Part shown: in pieces, positions 23,236 to 35,817 of the stretch
Position numbering within the stretch: the stretch's first letter is position 1
How the letters are laid out: the number at the start of each line of letters is the position of its first letter
Origin: Fremontodendron californicum
Lineage: Eukaryota; Streptophyta; Magnoliopsida; Malvales; Malvaceae
Direction: 5' to 3'
Assembly (NCBI GenBank): GCA_030761205.1
Contig: JAULJL010000025.1
Coordinates: 3,706,001-3,770,000 of the forward strand
DNA length: 64,000 nucleotides
Notes under the pieces: model-generated
Databases searched by the model: none
Told to the model about the DNA's origin: nothing
Seen by the model: only the letters and a program-made list of their open reading frames with translations
Translations under genes and position numbers: made by a program

Positions 23236-25529
23236 CTAGTCAAACTGCTGCCTCAGCTGCATCTCTGTTTCACTTTTCCAGGCTGCATGAGATGATTGGC
23301 CCTTCATTCTCTTACTTTTCTCTTTCTCTTTGATAGTAGACCCCTTCTTCTTGGGGTCAACGTCGGCATCTGCACGAGGACGATCACCACATACCGGACA
23401 GACCATTCCTCTAGCACTGGAGTAAGTCTTTGGTATTCCACATTGTAGGCACATCCTGTAAACATAACATATTTAGGTTAAGATGAAATGCCAACAAAAT
23501 TTATATGATGCGTGCATGCATAGACACTTTAAAGTTTAAAAAGGCCACTCTACATGTAGTGCATCACATATTAGACTCAGAAGCCGATTATAACCACCTA
23601 AATAAACTACTGCACAGTGACTTTTCTAACTTTCAATGTAACCTCGGCAATAGCTGGTGTAATGTATGGTACGGGGCACCAGAAAGGAAGAACGGAAAAG
23701 GACTGGTCTGAATTCATGCTGAAAACAATTAAGATGTACCTCAAAAGTTCTGCAGCATCTTCTGCATTTGGATTTGTTGCAGATGCGACCCTCTTAGCTC
23801 CATCCTGTTTGGTGCTTGGAACTGCTGATGTCGGAGGCTTGCTACCCTCGATATCACTTCTCACTCGCTCATGGATTCCAACAAGCTGAGGTTTGGCCTC
23901 TACCACAGCACCTTTTAACAATCAAGAAACCAAGTTGTTCATACAATGGAAATGACAGTTATGATAGAGACAGGTTATGGACAACAAACTCCAATTAACT
24001 GTACTGCTAAGGAATTTCAACAGAATCATACTGTAAGATTTGAAGACAAATGACCAGCCAGAGGCAAAGTGCCTTTGACACTATAGTCTAGAGAAGAGTA
24101 TGGTTTAGACTTCAAATTTCTTGAAGAAGCATCACTTAAAAAGTTACAAGTACTAAAAGTAATATGTACACTAGAGGCTATTGAACAGAATTGAGCATTT
24201 CAAAATCCAACAAATTAATCCATTGATATTGTTCCGCGCCGAAACTGCCAAAATGTAGCAGCAACTTTAATCAAACATTTCAATTGAAGCATAATCCAGA
24301 AACCTGCCACAGGCAACAAAGGAAAAGGATCTAATACAAAAGTTTGCTCTTCTACCATTGAGGTTCTACCTTCTTCCTACGAACTGCCTTTCCACCATTT
24401 TTAATTAAAATACATACCTATATTACTCGGACTCGTTAGTGAGCGTCGGACTCGGGTATGTGTCCAACACGAGAATGTTCACTTTTTTCTAAGATTTTCA
24501 TGTATTTGGAGGGTCCTTGGAGGATCATATCCCCATAACCATGTCCGGATATGCGTCGGAGATGGGTGTCAGACACGGGTACTTCAAGAACAATGAAGAG
24601 TCGGAGCAACATAGATACATACCATAATCAATTAGAGTGCAAATAATTCTCACTTGACAAAATAAACACAGTAATTGCAAACCATTTGGCCCATCTCTTA
24701 AGCAATACAAAAAGAGAGATTTGTAATGAAACTTGAAAATGAAAAAAATGAAAAATACCAGAAGGCATATCCTTCTTATATTTGAAACCCCTCCTGCCAC
24801 CGCGCCTTCCTTGCTGTTGGTCCAAGTCACTTGCTGAAATCTGTTCCTCAACGGCATGGTTTAGAAACTCCGGTGGCCCTGAAACCTCCAGAAACCAACA
24901 AGAGAACAGATACCCTTACAATTAGAAAAACCCCAAACCATCATCATCAATTTCACCTCTCTTCAGTAACATAGAAAAGCAAAAAAAAAAAAAAAAAGGA
25001 AAAAAGAAAGGGAAAGGGAAAAATAAAAGCTTTTTAATCTACTTTCAGTTGTTGAGATAGAAAACGAACAAGAATGAAAGAAATATTAGTACTAACAAAG
25101 TTTTTACTTTTATTTCTAAAAAATCTCGAACTTACTTTTCTTCGAATTTCAAATTTTCCTACATATTATTAGCACAAGGTTTATTTTCTCTTGGCAGGCA
25201 ATAATAAAAGAGGACAAAAATTATAAAGAGAGAAATTTAGGGCGAAAAAATTATACCTGGGAAAAAGCGTCGAGTGCGGAAGGAAGAGCGGATTTACGGG
25301 AGGGATCGGGGAAATCGAAGACGGAGGAGCCGTATCGCTTAGGAGCGGCGGAATGGTTTTTAACACCGGTGCCGTCGTCTTCTTCGTCGTCGTCCGAAGA
25401 GTGGTGGTAATGAATCTGGTCATGCTCAGCTGCTTCTTCATCTTCCGCAGAAGAATAGCCTTGCAGGAGTGATAAGCTCATTGCCCTTTTTTCTTGTCTC
25501 TCTTCAATGGGATACGGATTTCGTTTCAT
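23236..25529 (-). CDS. Unidentified plant protein with C-terminal zinc-ribbon-like motif
   Basis: I cannot name this family. Four exons on the minus strand keep an open frame: 25529-25257, 24885-24759, 23911-23740 and 23455-23236, giving 263 residues. The start is the first ATG (MKRNPYPIEE); a second ATG 16 codons later (MSLSLLQGYS) is also plausible. Residues 30-70 are acidic with DDDEEDD. Residues about 115-130 form an RGG-like basic patch (GRRGGRRGFKYKK). The C-terminus has CLQC (193-196) and CPVC (210-213), a C-x2-C-x13-C-x2-C arrangement able to bind one zinc ion, then a Lys-rich tail (KKKGSTIKEKEKSKRMKG). Acidic, RGG-like and Lys-rich segments suggest a nuclear or RNA-linked role, but that is inference only. 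Exon 2 uses the acceptor at 24886-24887, because the nearer AG would bring a stop codon. Confidence 0.75.
24418..24614. mobile_element. 197-bp hAT-like MITE in an intron of the zinc-ribbon gene
   Basis: The ends are ctatattactcggactcg and gagtcggagcaacatag, and a perfect 8-base duplication ATACATAC flanks it (24410-24417 and 24615-24622). It is the same length as the copy in the PUF gene intron (10867-11063). It lies in the intron between coding exons 2 and 3. Confidence 0.9.
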
Positions 25530-26541
25530 CCGCAATGCTTTCTCCGTTTTATATTTATTACTTTAATTTGTTTTTTGCCCAAATCATATTTAAATTGGTG
25601 TTTTTTTTTTTGGTTTTTTTTTTTAAATTTTATTAAAAAATAAAAAGTAACAACCAAGTTGAACATATTTTATTAAGTGAAACTAATAGTGTAGCCACAA
25701 TGTGATAATTAAAAAAATTTATAGTTTTATGTGAAAAAAAAAAGTTAAAATCACAAACTATGTAAGTGAAGTTTACTCTTTTATTTATTATATATAGTAA
25801 TTTTTTTACATAATAATAACAACAAAAAAATCTTGTTATATTGAGTTCATATACAATCAAATTATGTAATATTACACTCAAATGAGAGTCAATAATACAG
25901 AGTTTTCTAAAACTAGTTAGACTTTAAATGTTTTTTTTACGAGTGATTTAATTTTTTTTTTGTTGCTAAATTATAATAGTGAAGGATTTGGGAAAATTTT
26001 AAACATAGGGTGATAACATATCTTTAAAATATATTAAATAAATAAATAAATTTAAAAAATAAATAAATATATGATAATCTTTTAATACCTTATGAAATTA
26101 AAATTTTTTATTACTAGTATATTAAAAATGAACTCTAAATTTATTAGTCATCTTTTAAAAAATATAAAAATTTTATAGAGTTTTTTTACTAACTAAAAAG
26201 TACATTAAAAAAATAGCATGATAAATTTGATCCTTAAATAAAATGGTAAATTAGTGCTCATCCTAAATTAAAATAATTTCACATAATTTAACGACCCTCC
26301 CCGCCTAAACCACTAAAACACAATCAAAATGGATAAATTATAAAGTTAGATGTGTAATTTCAAACAAACATTGGTGCCAAAATAGAATAATTTTAAAAAT
26401 CCACGCCCTTATCAGAATTTCCTTAAAGCAAAACAACTCCACCGAAAAATTTCAGCAACGCAAAAAGTTTATATTTATCAAACGCCATTTGAAAAACTTT
26501 TCCTTTGAATTTCCGATCTCCGGAGAGTTCTGAGCTTTCAG
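25530..26541. promoter_or_regulatory. Divergent intergenic region between zinc-ribbon gene and ENSA gene
   Basis: The two genes are transcribed away from each other from this stretch of about 1 kb. Most of it is A+T-rich with no coding signal. The right end (about 26450-26541) reads as the first, untranslated exon of the ENSA-like gene, closed by a donor site (cag/gtatcc) at 26542. Confidence 0.5.
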
Positions 26542-27182
26542 GTATCCGATCTTTCTCAATTCCCATTTCTTTCCATAATATTTAAATTTAACTCCAATAG
26601 TCCAATTTATTATCATGTATTTGCTTATTAATTTGTAAAAACAAATACTAGCACCTAGGGTTTTTGTTTTTCATGTAGGCTTTTTTATTAGTTGGAAATA
26701 TGAATTTTGGTTTGATTGCCAATTAGGTGTGGATCTGCATAGGTTTTTAATTCAAATTTTCTAGCTTAAGTAAGGATCTCATTTCTTTTGTGTCAATTTA
26801 ATTAAATTTAATGGTTAGTTTTTGGTATCAGTATATATAAATATATATTGACTTTAATTTAATGCTTTTTACTGTGGATTTTTTGGATGTATTATAAATT
26901 GTAAAATATATGGCATTTGGGTTCTTCATTGTGATTGCAATCTTATAATTTTTTGATAATTGAGGTTGTCAGGAATCGAACCCTGTTGCAATCATATACT
27001 TGGTTTTGATGTATAACACATGTGCCTAATATTAAGGGATACTTGTATTTTAAAGCCTAGAAAGTTAGTAATATGTTGAATGAATGCTGTTTTTTCTCAT
27101 TTTTTTTCTTCTTGAATTTGATTTCATCATCTCATTCGTTGAATAAGTGTTTAGTAAACTTCCTCCCTAGATGGATAATACA

Positions 27183-27400
27183 CCTTCCTGTTGACCGAAC
27201 CTAATTCTAATTGTTTTGCTCCAAAGCAAAGATATACACGGGGCGGTTCGCCCTATTCAGATATTCACGAGCGAGAAATATTGGATTCTCTTTCGGATAG
27301 GTCCTGAAAGGAGAAGGAAAGTTGGAATGCCACGAGGCGTCTATTATTGAATTCACTTGACACAACAGTACCCGAGTTCTCTTTCACTAACAGTTGCCTG
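27183..27400. other. Possible organelle-derived insert in the ENSA leader intron
   Basis: Inside the leader intron (26542-27649) a G+C-richer, high-complexity segment ('ggggcggttcgccctattc', 'tttcggataggtcctgaaag', 'aatgccacgaggcgtct') stands out from the A+T-rich intron. Its style recalls plant mitochondrial non-coding DNA. I recognise no gene in it, so this is a guess from composition and memory. Confidence 0.3.
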
Positions 27401-27680
27401 ATGCTTTTTTAGTTATGCTAATAATTGGTACTGAGTAGAGTATGCATTCACTGAGAGCTGTAAATACTTGCGTCATAGCCTTTTGGCTGATATTTTTCCT
27501 CCAGTTTAGTAAGATTTTATATTCTTATTCTACATTGCCAACCTCATTTATTTGATGGGAATAAGTGAAAGTTTCTTTTGTGGTCCATATCATTGTCAAA
27601 GTTTTAGCATTATTGAAGTTTTATGCTAATCATTTGTGTGCCATTGCAGCTGCTATTAGTTGGGCGGTTGCAAGGAACTA

Positions 27681-29648
27681 ATGTCAGGCATGGGGAATGT
27701 CAAGGAGCAAGAACAAGTAGATGGAAATGGCACACAGGAGTCTGAACAATCCATGCCGTCATCTCGAGAGGAGGTCGTGTTCTTATCTTGCTTCACTGTG
27801 GAATGTTGATTGGTTAAAGTCTTAGCTATGTACTGGATTAAAATTGTTTTCTCAGGAGTTCTAGAGTTGCAGTGATTTATTTATTTATTTTTTATGTCTA
27901 ACTTTAGGAGGTAGCTATAAAGAGAAAATATGGAGGGATTATGCCCAAGAAACCACCACTCATTTCTAAGGTAATTTTTGTGGGAAAATTGTAAAGTTTT
28001 TGGTTTCTGGCTTGTGCTGATTCTCATCTAAGCTTTTCGTTGTGATGTCAGGACCATGAACGTGCTTACTTTGACTCTGCTGATTGGGCACTCGGAAAGG
28101 TACTTTAAAGATTCTTCCCACCTCCCAACCAATTTTTTTTTATATGTTTTTGTTGTTTTAGCTTGGCAATGCTAATGAATCCAGATTAAGCTGAAGTTTC
28201 CAATATCTTTTTGTGTTCTTGGATACTTACAGCAAGGTGTTGAGAAGCCCAAAGGACCACTTGAAGCCCTCCGGCCCAAATTGCAGGTATTAATTCAATG
28301 CTTGTAAAAATATTTAATTTAATATTCCCTTCTTGTGTAATGAGATTTGACTTCCTTGAACTACATATTTTGGTCCAGATCTGATGGATAACATGGTTAG
28401 AATTTTGCATGGGAATATGTATTTTAAGAATTATAGAAGATTCCTCTGATTAGTGAGAGCCAACATAGTAGCTAGTCATTTGCTAATGCTGCAAGATGGG
28501 ACTGTTTAAAGTAAGCTTAAATCTATCTGGCCACCTTTGTAGGATTCTCTAATTGATCAAAAGTTTAAATCACTCTGGTCTACTTTATTCTGACTCTTTA
28601 CTTTGGTCACAAATAGGCCTCTTAATTGGTTCTAAGGATAGTGAACAGGCTTTACTAGAACTTTTACTTGTCTGGAGGAGCAAAAAGGATTGCAATATGT
28701 AGATCCTTTAAGGCCTTTAATTACTGGAGCAAAGTGGCTTGCTTTTATCAAGGTTCTGCATTGGCTAGGTTTTCCAACTCATGTCAATAAAAGGTTTACA
28801 AACAGTTGTGTTTCATTGGGGTTTTTGGATTTACTTGCTTTATATTTATGTTGAGAAAGGGAAGATGATGTAAAAATGTCTTGTAATCTAGCATTTGCAT
28901 TAACAAGACCTAAGTTTTAGCATACAATGACTACCTTAATTACGTAGTTTATTTTGGTAGTTTATTGAAACATTGCTATCGGTTGTTCCTTCTACATAAT
29001 TAATTTGACTTGTATTTCATGCTGAGTATCTGTCTGAGGGTTTTTGTGAAGAGCAAAATTTATGGTTCTGATACAAGATGCATCAAGAATTATGTTGTAG
29101 TGAAAATTTTATGCAGTTCATGTTTCTAATTTCAAACTCTTTACTTTCAGAAAGAGAAAAAAATGTTTGATGATGATCTGTTCATCACAGTTTACCTTTT
29201 TTTTACCGTACAATATATTTCTTATGTGTGTCTTTGATGTCTGCGAGCTTTTTTTGATTTTGATAAAGCTAAGAATCAGCACCATATTGACATGGTTTAG
29301 ATTCTGTAGTTCTTACATCCTACTTTTGTTTTCTGTGATTTAGTCACTTTCCACACATTTATTTAGTACTCGTATGATACTTCTGATTATGTTATATCTG
29401 CTCTTCGTTTTCAGCCCACACAACAACAAACTCGATATAGGAAGTCCCCTTATGCCCCATCAGATGGTGAAGGTATGCCTAGTTCTTGACATAGCAAACT
29501 CCCAGGGTTGAATGTACTTTTTGCTTCGACATTCTTTCTTTCCTTTTTTTTTCTTGGTGCGAAAATGCTGCTTAATCAATTCAATTCATCGCGCCATTAT
29601 GTAGATGGAGGGAGTGCCCAACCAGAGGATGGGACTGCCAATGAATGA
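27681..29648 (+). CDS. Endosulfine/ARPP19-family PP2A-B55 inhibitor homolog
   Basis: Six coding exons (27681-27773, 27908-27970, 28052-28099, 28233-28286, 29415-29472, 29605-29648) join in phase to 119 residues. The family core spans about residues 33-90: RKYGGIMPKKPPLISK, then FDSADW at 59-64, then KGPLEALRPKLQ. In animals and yeast the equivalent FDSGDY serine is phosphorylated by Greatwall/Rim15 kinase, which turns the protein into an inhibitor of PP2A-B55. Here the candidate phosphosite is Ser61. The C-terminal RYRKSPYAPSD is also typical of plant members. The protein has no signal peptide or membrane segment and is probably disordered. An untranslated first exon ends at 26541 and the leader resumes at 27650. 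The donor of exon 1 (gtcgtg) is weak, but the join gives an unbroken family match. Whether it controls PP2A in this plant is inference. Confidence 0.9.
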
Positions 29649-32321
29649 GAAACTGCTCTTAATCTTCTGAGGACTATTGATTGTTATTCTAATACCTACA
29701 TAGGTAATGAGTAATTTTCATTTGTTCCCGTGAATAAACTTGGTTAAGATGTTTCGATATTAGTTAAGTTCGACAAGTTACAACATTTATGCAGTTGAGA
29801 ATTTTGGGAACTGAAATGTCTATACTCTATTGTTCCAAGGTTTTTTCTGATGTGGAACATTGTTCTTCATGATATGAGTAAACCACTTATAAAATGAATT
29901 TCCGTCGTTTATTCTCATCGCTTGCTCCTATGTTAGGTTTGCTTTTCTAAGGAGCTGCCTGTTTTTGCTACAAAAGCTTTATTTTGCTACAGTTCGAATC
30001 AGAATCTCTCGACCATCTGCGCATTTTTCGTCCTCAGTTGTTCTGGAAAAAACTTCTCGGGATGTCGTTTCACGGGCCCGGAATTTTAGCCTAACGAATT
30101 GTGCGGCCTTAGGTTGGAACACCGGACTATGACCCGAAGTTCCTTGCCAAATTGCCCACATTTGCTTCACTTAATCGACTAACCGAATTCGTGGCCATAG
30201 AGTTGCTTGTAGGAGCTTAGTATTGCTCATTCCTTGTCCATTGTTCCTTTGACTCAACTGAAGTTATTGACTTCTGATCTATGTTTTTCCCACTTTCGAG
30301 GTCTTCATACAGAAGGCCATAACGTGATACAGACAAAAACGAGCAAGTTGAGATAGCTAGCACCATTGCAATTACCTCTTTGAATCCACCATTGACTTTC
30401 ATTATACTTAACAGCAAACGAGTTGTTCCTCTGAACATTTGACATGAACTGAAGAAGATCTTGGCCATACCGTGAACTGTAACGACCTTGAGAGCATTTC
30501 AGACTCGATTGACAAATATTTCAACGGGTTTTTTGTTGCTGATTGCTCCAACATTGCCTGTCAAATAATTAATATTGAAAATAACATAAACAAGAATCAA
30601 GAATTGAATTTGGTTACAGTTAGAATGCTCGTCCAGTAACTTGCCTGTCTGTTGCAGATGCAACAGGGTTCTCTAGAATCGATAATAGGCGACTTTACTG
30701 TTGATATAAACATTTTTATATTTGTTCCTGTAACAAGCATAGTGGGTGTTTACTTACAACCAAACAGCCAGAAAAAAAAAAGGCAAAAGAAACAAAAACA
30801 AAAATGTCGAATACCAGAGAAGTAACAGTGAAGGATGTGGCAATCTTTCTCATACTGTCTTTGGGTTTGAGTGGAACTACTGCCCATTTCAAATACCTGG
30901 AAAGAGATATTCATTTACGTTTCCAAGTATGCAATAACTACGATATTCGGACTTGAATGTGAGTGCATGATACAGGTATATTCAATTTTTTAAAATTTTT
31001 TCATGTAGTTGAAGAATCTTTAAAAGGTTATATTTTCATATCCATATTCGGATATGAGTTGAACATAGATACTTAAAAAAAAAAATGAAAAATCGTAACA
31101 ACACAGTGCAATTGAACAAGACATATCCTCAATTCCAATATCAACCATGCTCTTTTTGCTGCACTTCACTTTCTCCTGCCAGCTTACTTTTTTTCTACAG
31201 ATGACTTGCGCTTGCTATGATTAATGGAAGCAAAAGTCAGAGTATCTTTTCTTTGTAAAACAGCTGTCGACGATGTCTAATGCACGTGCTATTTTGTCTG
31301 TCTTTCGAGGGTGAAAAAGGCTTGAAAAAGGTTCTTTGGTAGCCAAGCTTTCATCACATTGCGGCTCATTCACTGATTCCATATATCCTGAAATGACTTT
31401 AATGGCAATGGGTTTTTCTTTTTTTCATTTGATAATTATTTTAATTAAGAGAAAAAAGAAAGATGGAAAGGAATTGTCTATTTAATCCTATACAAGGAGT
31501 TACTACAGGGGTTGGTTCCAGAGTTACCTGAAACGTATATCGATTCGGTTTGTGAAACGAGAATTGAAACTAATTCGTTATTTATTAACAATGCGATAGT
31601 TATAGTCTTTTTTTTCAACAAAAAAAAAAAAAAAAATCACATTGGCATTGTTATATTCAAAGAATCAACTTCATTACAATGGATTAGTGGTAATCTTTTT
31701 CGGTTCGTTTAAAAAAAATGAAATTCGATTCTAGGAACATAGAATGTTGCAATTATTTTTTTTAATATTTTTTATAATGTATTAATTAAAATAATTAATT
31801 TTAAGTTTTAGAGAAAATATCAATTAATTTTTTAGAACTTTCAATAGCTATACATAAAAAGTAAAAAAAATAAATGCTTAATATAATATCTTTAAAGTCA
31901 TAATTAGTTTGGTCTTTATTCTCTAACAAACGAATCGTTTGGTTTTGCAAATTAAATCGCTTTTGTACCATATTTTGAATCATTCGATTCAATTTATAAT
32001 TCGCAAAAAATTAATCGAATTAAGTAACTCTAATTGGTTGAATGAATTTTTACAGAAATCTAGAAAATCTGACCCAAAAAACTGCAAGTAAAAAGAGATT
32101 AGGTAAGAAAACATTGAGCCAAAATGAAGCTCCAACTGCATTCAATTGAAAATATAAAATCAGCTGTAAAGAAGATTAATGGCAATGCAAAAACCATTCT
32201 CCCAAACAGTATGCATTTTTGCTGACCTTTGTCATTGCATACGCTTCAAGTCTTCAAGGGAGCTTTAGCCCGTATGAGCAACACTAATTATTTCTCAAGG
32301 AAGAAAAGTTAAGACAAAATT
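29649..32321. other. Intergenic DNA between ENSA gene and peroxidase repeat
   Basis: It starts with the ENSA 3' untranslated region. A minus-strand open frame at 30217-30468 (83 residues, ATG start, one hydrophobic segment) sits in moderately G+C-rich DNA from 29950 to 30700, but I recognise no family and cannot call it a gene. A degraded relative of the 197-bp MITE is at about 30938-31110. The rest is A+T-rich. Confidence 0.4.
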
Positions 32322-33810
32322 TTCATGATTTTTTTGTTGGGGTAATGTTTAATTTGCCCCTCAACTATATACATTTTATTGATTTGGTACTTAAAAAATA
32401 AAAATTTATAATTAAGTATACGAACTTCAATTCAATCCGGCATATTACCCATTGACTAATACCATTAGTCAAAATGATGATATGGCCTAAATTGGCCAAT
32501 AAAATAATGCCACGTTTCATTTTTATTTTAGTTTATAACTTTTTTAAGAAAATCATTTTCAATTAAAAAATATTTTTAGAATTAAAAAAGTCAAAAAATG
32601 AATTTATTTTATAATTTTTTTCCAAAAATTTAATTTTTAAATAAAACTGAAAAATATTTTTAGAATTAAAAAATTTAGAAAATGAAAATTTTCATAAATT
32701 TTAAAAAATACATTTTTATTTTTAAAATTAAAAAAAATACAAATTTCAAAAATTAAAAAATAAAAAATAAAAAAAATCAAAGAGAGAAAGGGGAGGGACC
32801 ACTAATTGACGCCACCGACCAGCCCAAAGGCAGATCAGCCTTATCTGCTTTTGGGCCAGCCTACTCTCTACCTTTCGTCTCCTGTTTCCCTTCTCCCTTT
32901 TTCCTCTTTCACTCTTCTCTCTTCGATTATTATTTTTTTTCAATTTATTTTTTCAAAAATAAAAAATTTATATTTAAATTTTAAAAAATGATGTAGCTTT
33001 TTTTACTACGTGTCAGAATTTTATTAGTTGTTAACGGTGTTAGTCAATGGGGTGCTAGACGGAATTGAAGTTCAAGTACTTGATTGTAATTGTTTTTTAC
33101 GTATCAAATCGATAGAAGTGGTATAGTTCAATGAGCAAATTATATATTAATCCTTTTTTGTTAAATTTTTTGATATTAAAAAACATAAAACATTATAGTA
33201 TGAAAATTAATTTAAAATTTTAATATACACCAAAATCAACTTTTTTTCTTTCTTTCTAAATTCCCTGAAAATCAAAGAGAAGTTAACAATTTGAATAGGA
33301 GGGAGTAATATATATCCAAATTAACAATAATAAAATGACCAATGACAAATAAATAGTTAAGAGATCAATTTCTTCAAGCTATCTTTTGATCAGTATATAT
33401 GTATAGTGAAAGTTGAGAGATAATGTGACAAAAGATAAATTCAGGAAAAAAAAATGGTTTTGTCTTCATTATCGATAAAGAACTTTCAATTTTGAGATCT
33501 CATATTTGGTTGTTTGAGAAATGAAAAATAAAATTATGGAATAAAGTAGTATTTTTCATCATATAGATCAAAGTCTGGAAGAGAAAAATATAAAAGACTT
33601 TTTATATGCCAAAAGCCTGATATGATAAAGGAGGAAGATCAACTATTAATATTTTAATTAAAACATTAAAATATTAATCAAAACATTAAAACCCTAACCA
33701 AGTAAACATCATTATCAAAAATCTTAATCATCAATATCATCAATTTACTGCAGAACAAACTCTGCGGATTGCATCATTGGTACTGTCTTCACTCCAATGT
33801 TACTCATTTT
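32322..33810. repeat. Tandem segment copy I, containing peroxidase 3' end
   Basis: This segment and 33811-35817 share 'catgat..ttttgttggg.taatgtttaatttgcccct', the 'ccactaa.cgacgccaccga.cagcccaaag' block, the CT-rich run and 'gagatcaatttcttcaagct', all in the same order. Each copy ends in the last coding bases of a peroxidase. The repeat is direct, and this copy is about 0.5 kb shorter than copy II. Confidence 0.85.
33740..33807 (-). pseudogene. Peroxidase 3'-end relic (copy I)
   Basis: The minus strand reads MSNIGVKT, then leaves the frame through a one-base deletion relative to the intact gene at 35750-35817. The remaining bases match the intact C-terminus at nearly every position down to the stop codon. 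Only the last 22 or so codons are present, so the duplication breakpoint fell inside the final exon. Confidence 0.85.
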
Positions 33811-35817
33811 TTCATGATGTTTTTGTTGGGTTAATGTTTAATTTGCCCCTAAACTATATACATTTTATCGATTTGATGTATAAAAAATAAAAATTTACAA
33901 TTAAGTATTCAAACTTCAATTCAATCTGACATATTATCCATTGATTAATACCATTAGTCAAAATAATGATATGGCCTAAATTGGTGAATAAATAGTGAGA
34001 CTTTCATTTTTATTTTAGTTTATAATTTTTTTTTTAAGAAAATCATTTTCAATTAAAAAATATTTTTAGAATTAAAAAAGTAAAAAAAAGAATTTATTTT
34101 ATAATTTTTTTTTTTCAAAAAATTCATTTTTAATTAAAATTGAAAACTATTTTTAGAATTAAAAAAAATGTAGAAAATGAAATTTTTTCATAAATTTTAA
34201 AAAATACAATTTTATTTTTAAAATTAAAAAAATAAAAATTTCAAAAATTAAAAAAGGATCAAGGAGAGAAAAGGGGAGGGGCCACTAACCGACGCCACCG
34301 ATCAGCCCAAAGACAAATCAACCTTATTTGCTTTTGGGCTAGCAGACCCTCCTCCGCCTTCCGTCTCCCTTCTCCCTTTTTCCTCTTTCACTCTTCTCTT
34401 CTCTTCTCTTCTCTCTTCGATTTCTTTTTTTCTTTTAATAATTTATTAATTTATTTATTTCAAAAATAAAAAATTCAAAATTTAAAAAATGATATGGCTT
34501 TTTTTACCACTTGTCAGAATTTTATTAGTTGTTAACGGTGTTAGTCAATGGGATGCTATAAGGAATTGAAGTTCAAGTACTTGATTGTAATTTTTTTCTT
34601 CAGTATCAAATCGATACAAGTGGTATAGTTCAAGAGGTAAATTATATATTAATCCTTTTTTGTTAAATTTTTTGATATTAAAAAACATAAAATATTATAT
34701 TATAAAAATTAATTTAAAATTCTAATATACACAAAGTCAACTTTTTTTATTTATTTTTACATTTCGTGAAAATCAAAGAGAAGTTAACCATTTGAATAGA
34801 AGGGACCGAGGGAGTAATATATATCCACAATTAACAATAATTAAAGTGGCCAACGACAAATAAATAGTTAAGAGATCAATTTCTTCAAGCTAGCTTTTGA
34901 TCAGTATATATGTATAGTGAAAGTTGGGAGATAATTGACAAAAGATAAATTCAAAAAGAAATGGGTTTTGTCTTCAAATGACACATTATCCATAAAGAAC
35001 TTTCAATTTTGAGATCTCATATTTGTTTTTTTTTTGAGAAATGAAAAATAAAATTATGGAATAAAACAGTATCTTTCATCATATAATCAAAGTCTGAAAG
35101 ATAAAAATATAAAAGATTTGTGATATACCAAAAGCCTAATACAACAAAGGAGGAGGATCAACTTACATTCGTGGTAAAATTAATTAATTTTACAAAATTT
35201 TGTAACTTCGTGTATTATTAATATTTTAACAAACCAATCGTTGGATTTAAAAATATAATCACACTTATCGTACACATAAAATTTTGAATCAATTCGATAT
35301 TTATATCATATATTAAGAATACCATATTTTTTTTTATATATTTAACAGTTGAAATTTTTTATATCAAACAAATAGATAAATATTTTTAAGTTATTCGAAA
35401 TTTGACGTGCACAATTTATATGAATAGAATATGAAATACAATATTAAACAAATATAAATAGTACACTTAATATAAGTGGATGAAAAGAAGTCAACTGTTA
35501 ATTCCAATTCACATCTTCTAGATTGATGCATTAGTATTTATTATTAATATTATCATATGATATAAGAACAAAGGCAGTCCAATTTTTTTCGACTGTCGAC
35601 TCTCCACACCTTTTCTAGCTCTCTTCGATTAGTCAACAAAAGTGAGCAAATTATTATGTATCACTTTTATCAGCTTGTGCCAATAAAGCAAAACATCAAA
35701 ACCCTAGCCAAGTAAACATCATTATCAAAAATCTTAATCATCAATATCATCAGTTTACTGCAGAACAAACTCTGCGAATTTCACCATTGGTACCCGTCTT
35801 CACTCCAACGTTACTCA
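33811..35817. repeat. Tandem segment copy II, includes real peroxidase 3' end
   Basis: This is the second copy of the direct duplication described for 32322-33810. It ends within the final exon of the intact peroxidase, at the same point where copy I ends. It holds an extra 0.5 kb (about 35154-35690), most of it a MITE-like repeat that copy I lacks. Confidence 0.85.
35154..35480. mobile_element. MITE-like repeat, ggatc-acttacactag family
   Basis: It starts ggatcaacttacattcg and ends near taatataagtggatg, an imperfect inverted pair. The interior ('gtgtattattaatattttaacaaaccaatcg', 'gatatttatatcatat', 'gaaatttgacgtgcacaatttatat') matches 20332-20670 and the split copy at 48209-49140. It is absent from tandem copy I. 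Confidence 0.6.

Noticed and set aside
26960..27030. Minus-strand tRNA gene (T-arm-like 'gggttcgattcc')
   Set aside because: No matching acceptor, D or anticodon arms could be placed on either side.
30217..30468. 83-residue minus-strand gene
   Set aside because: It has an ATG and a hydrophobic segment, but no recognisable domain, splice-consistent neighbours or promoter. It is kept only as a remark in the intergenic entry.
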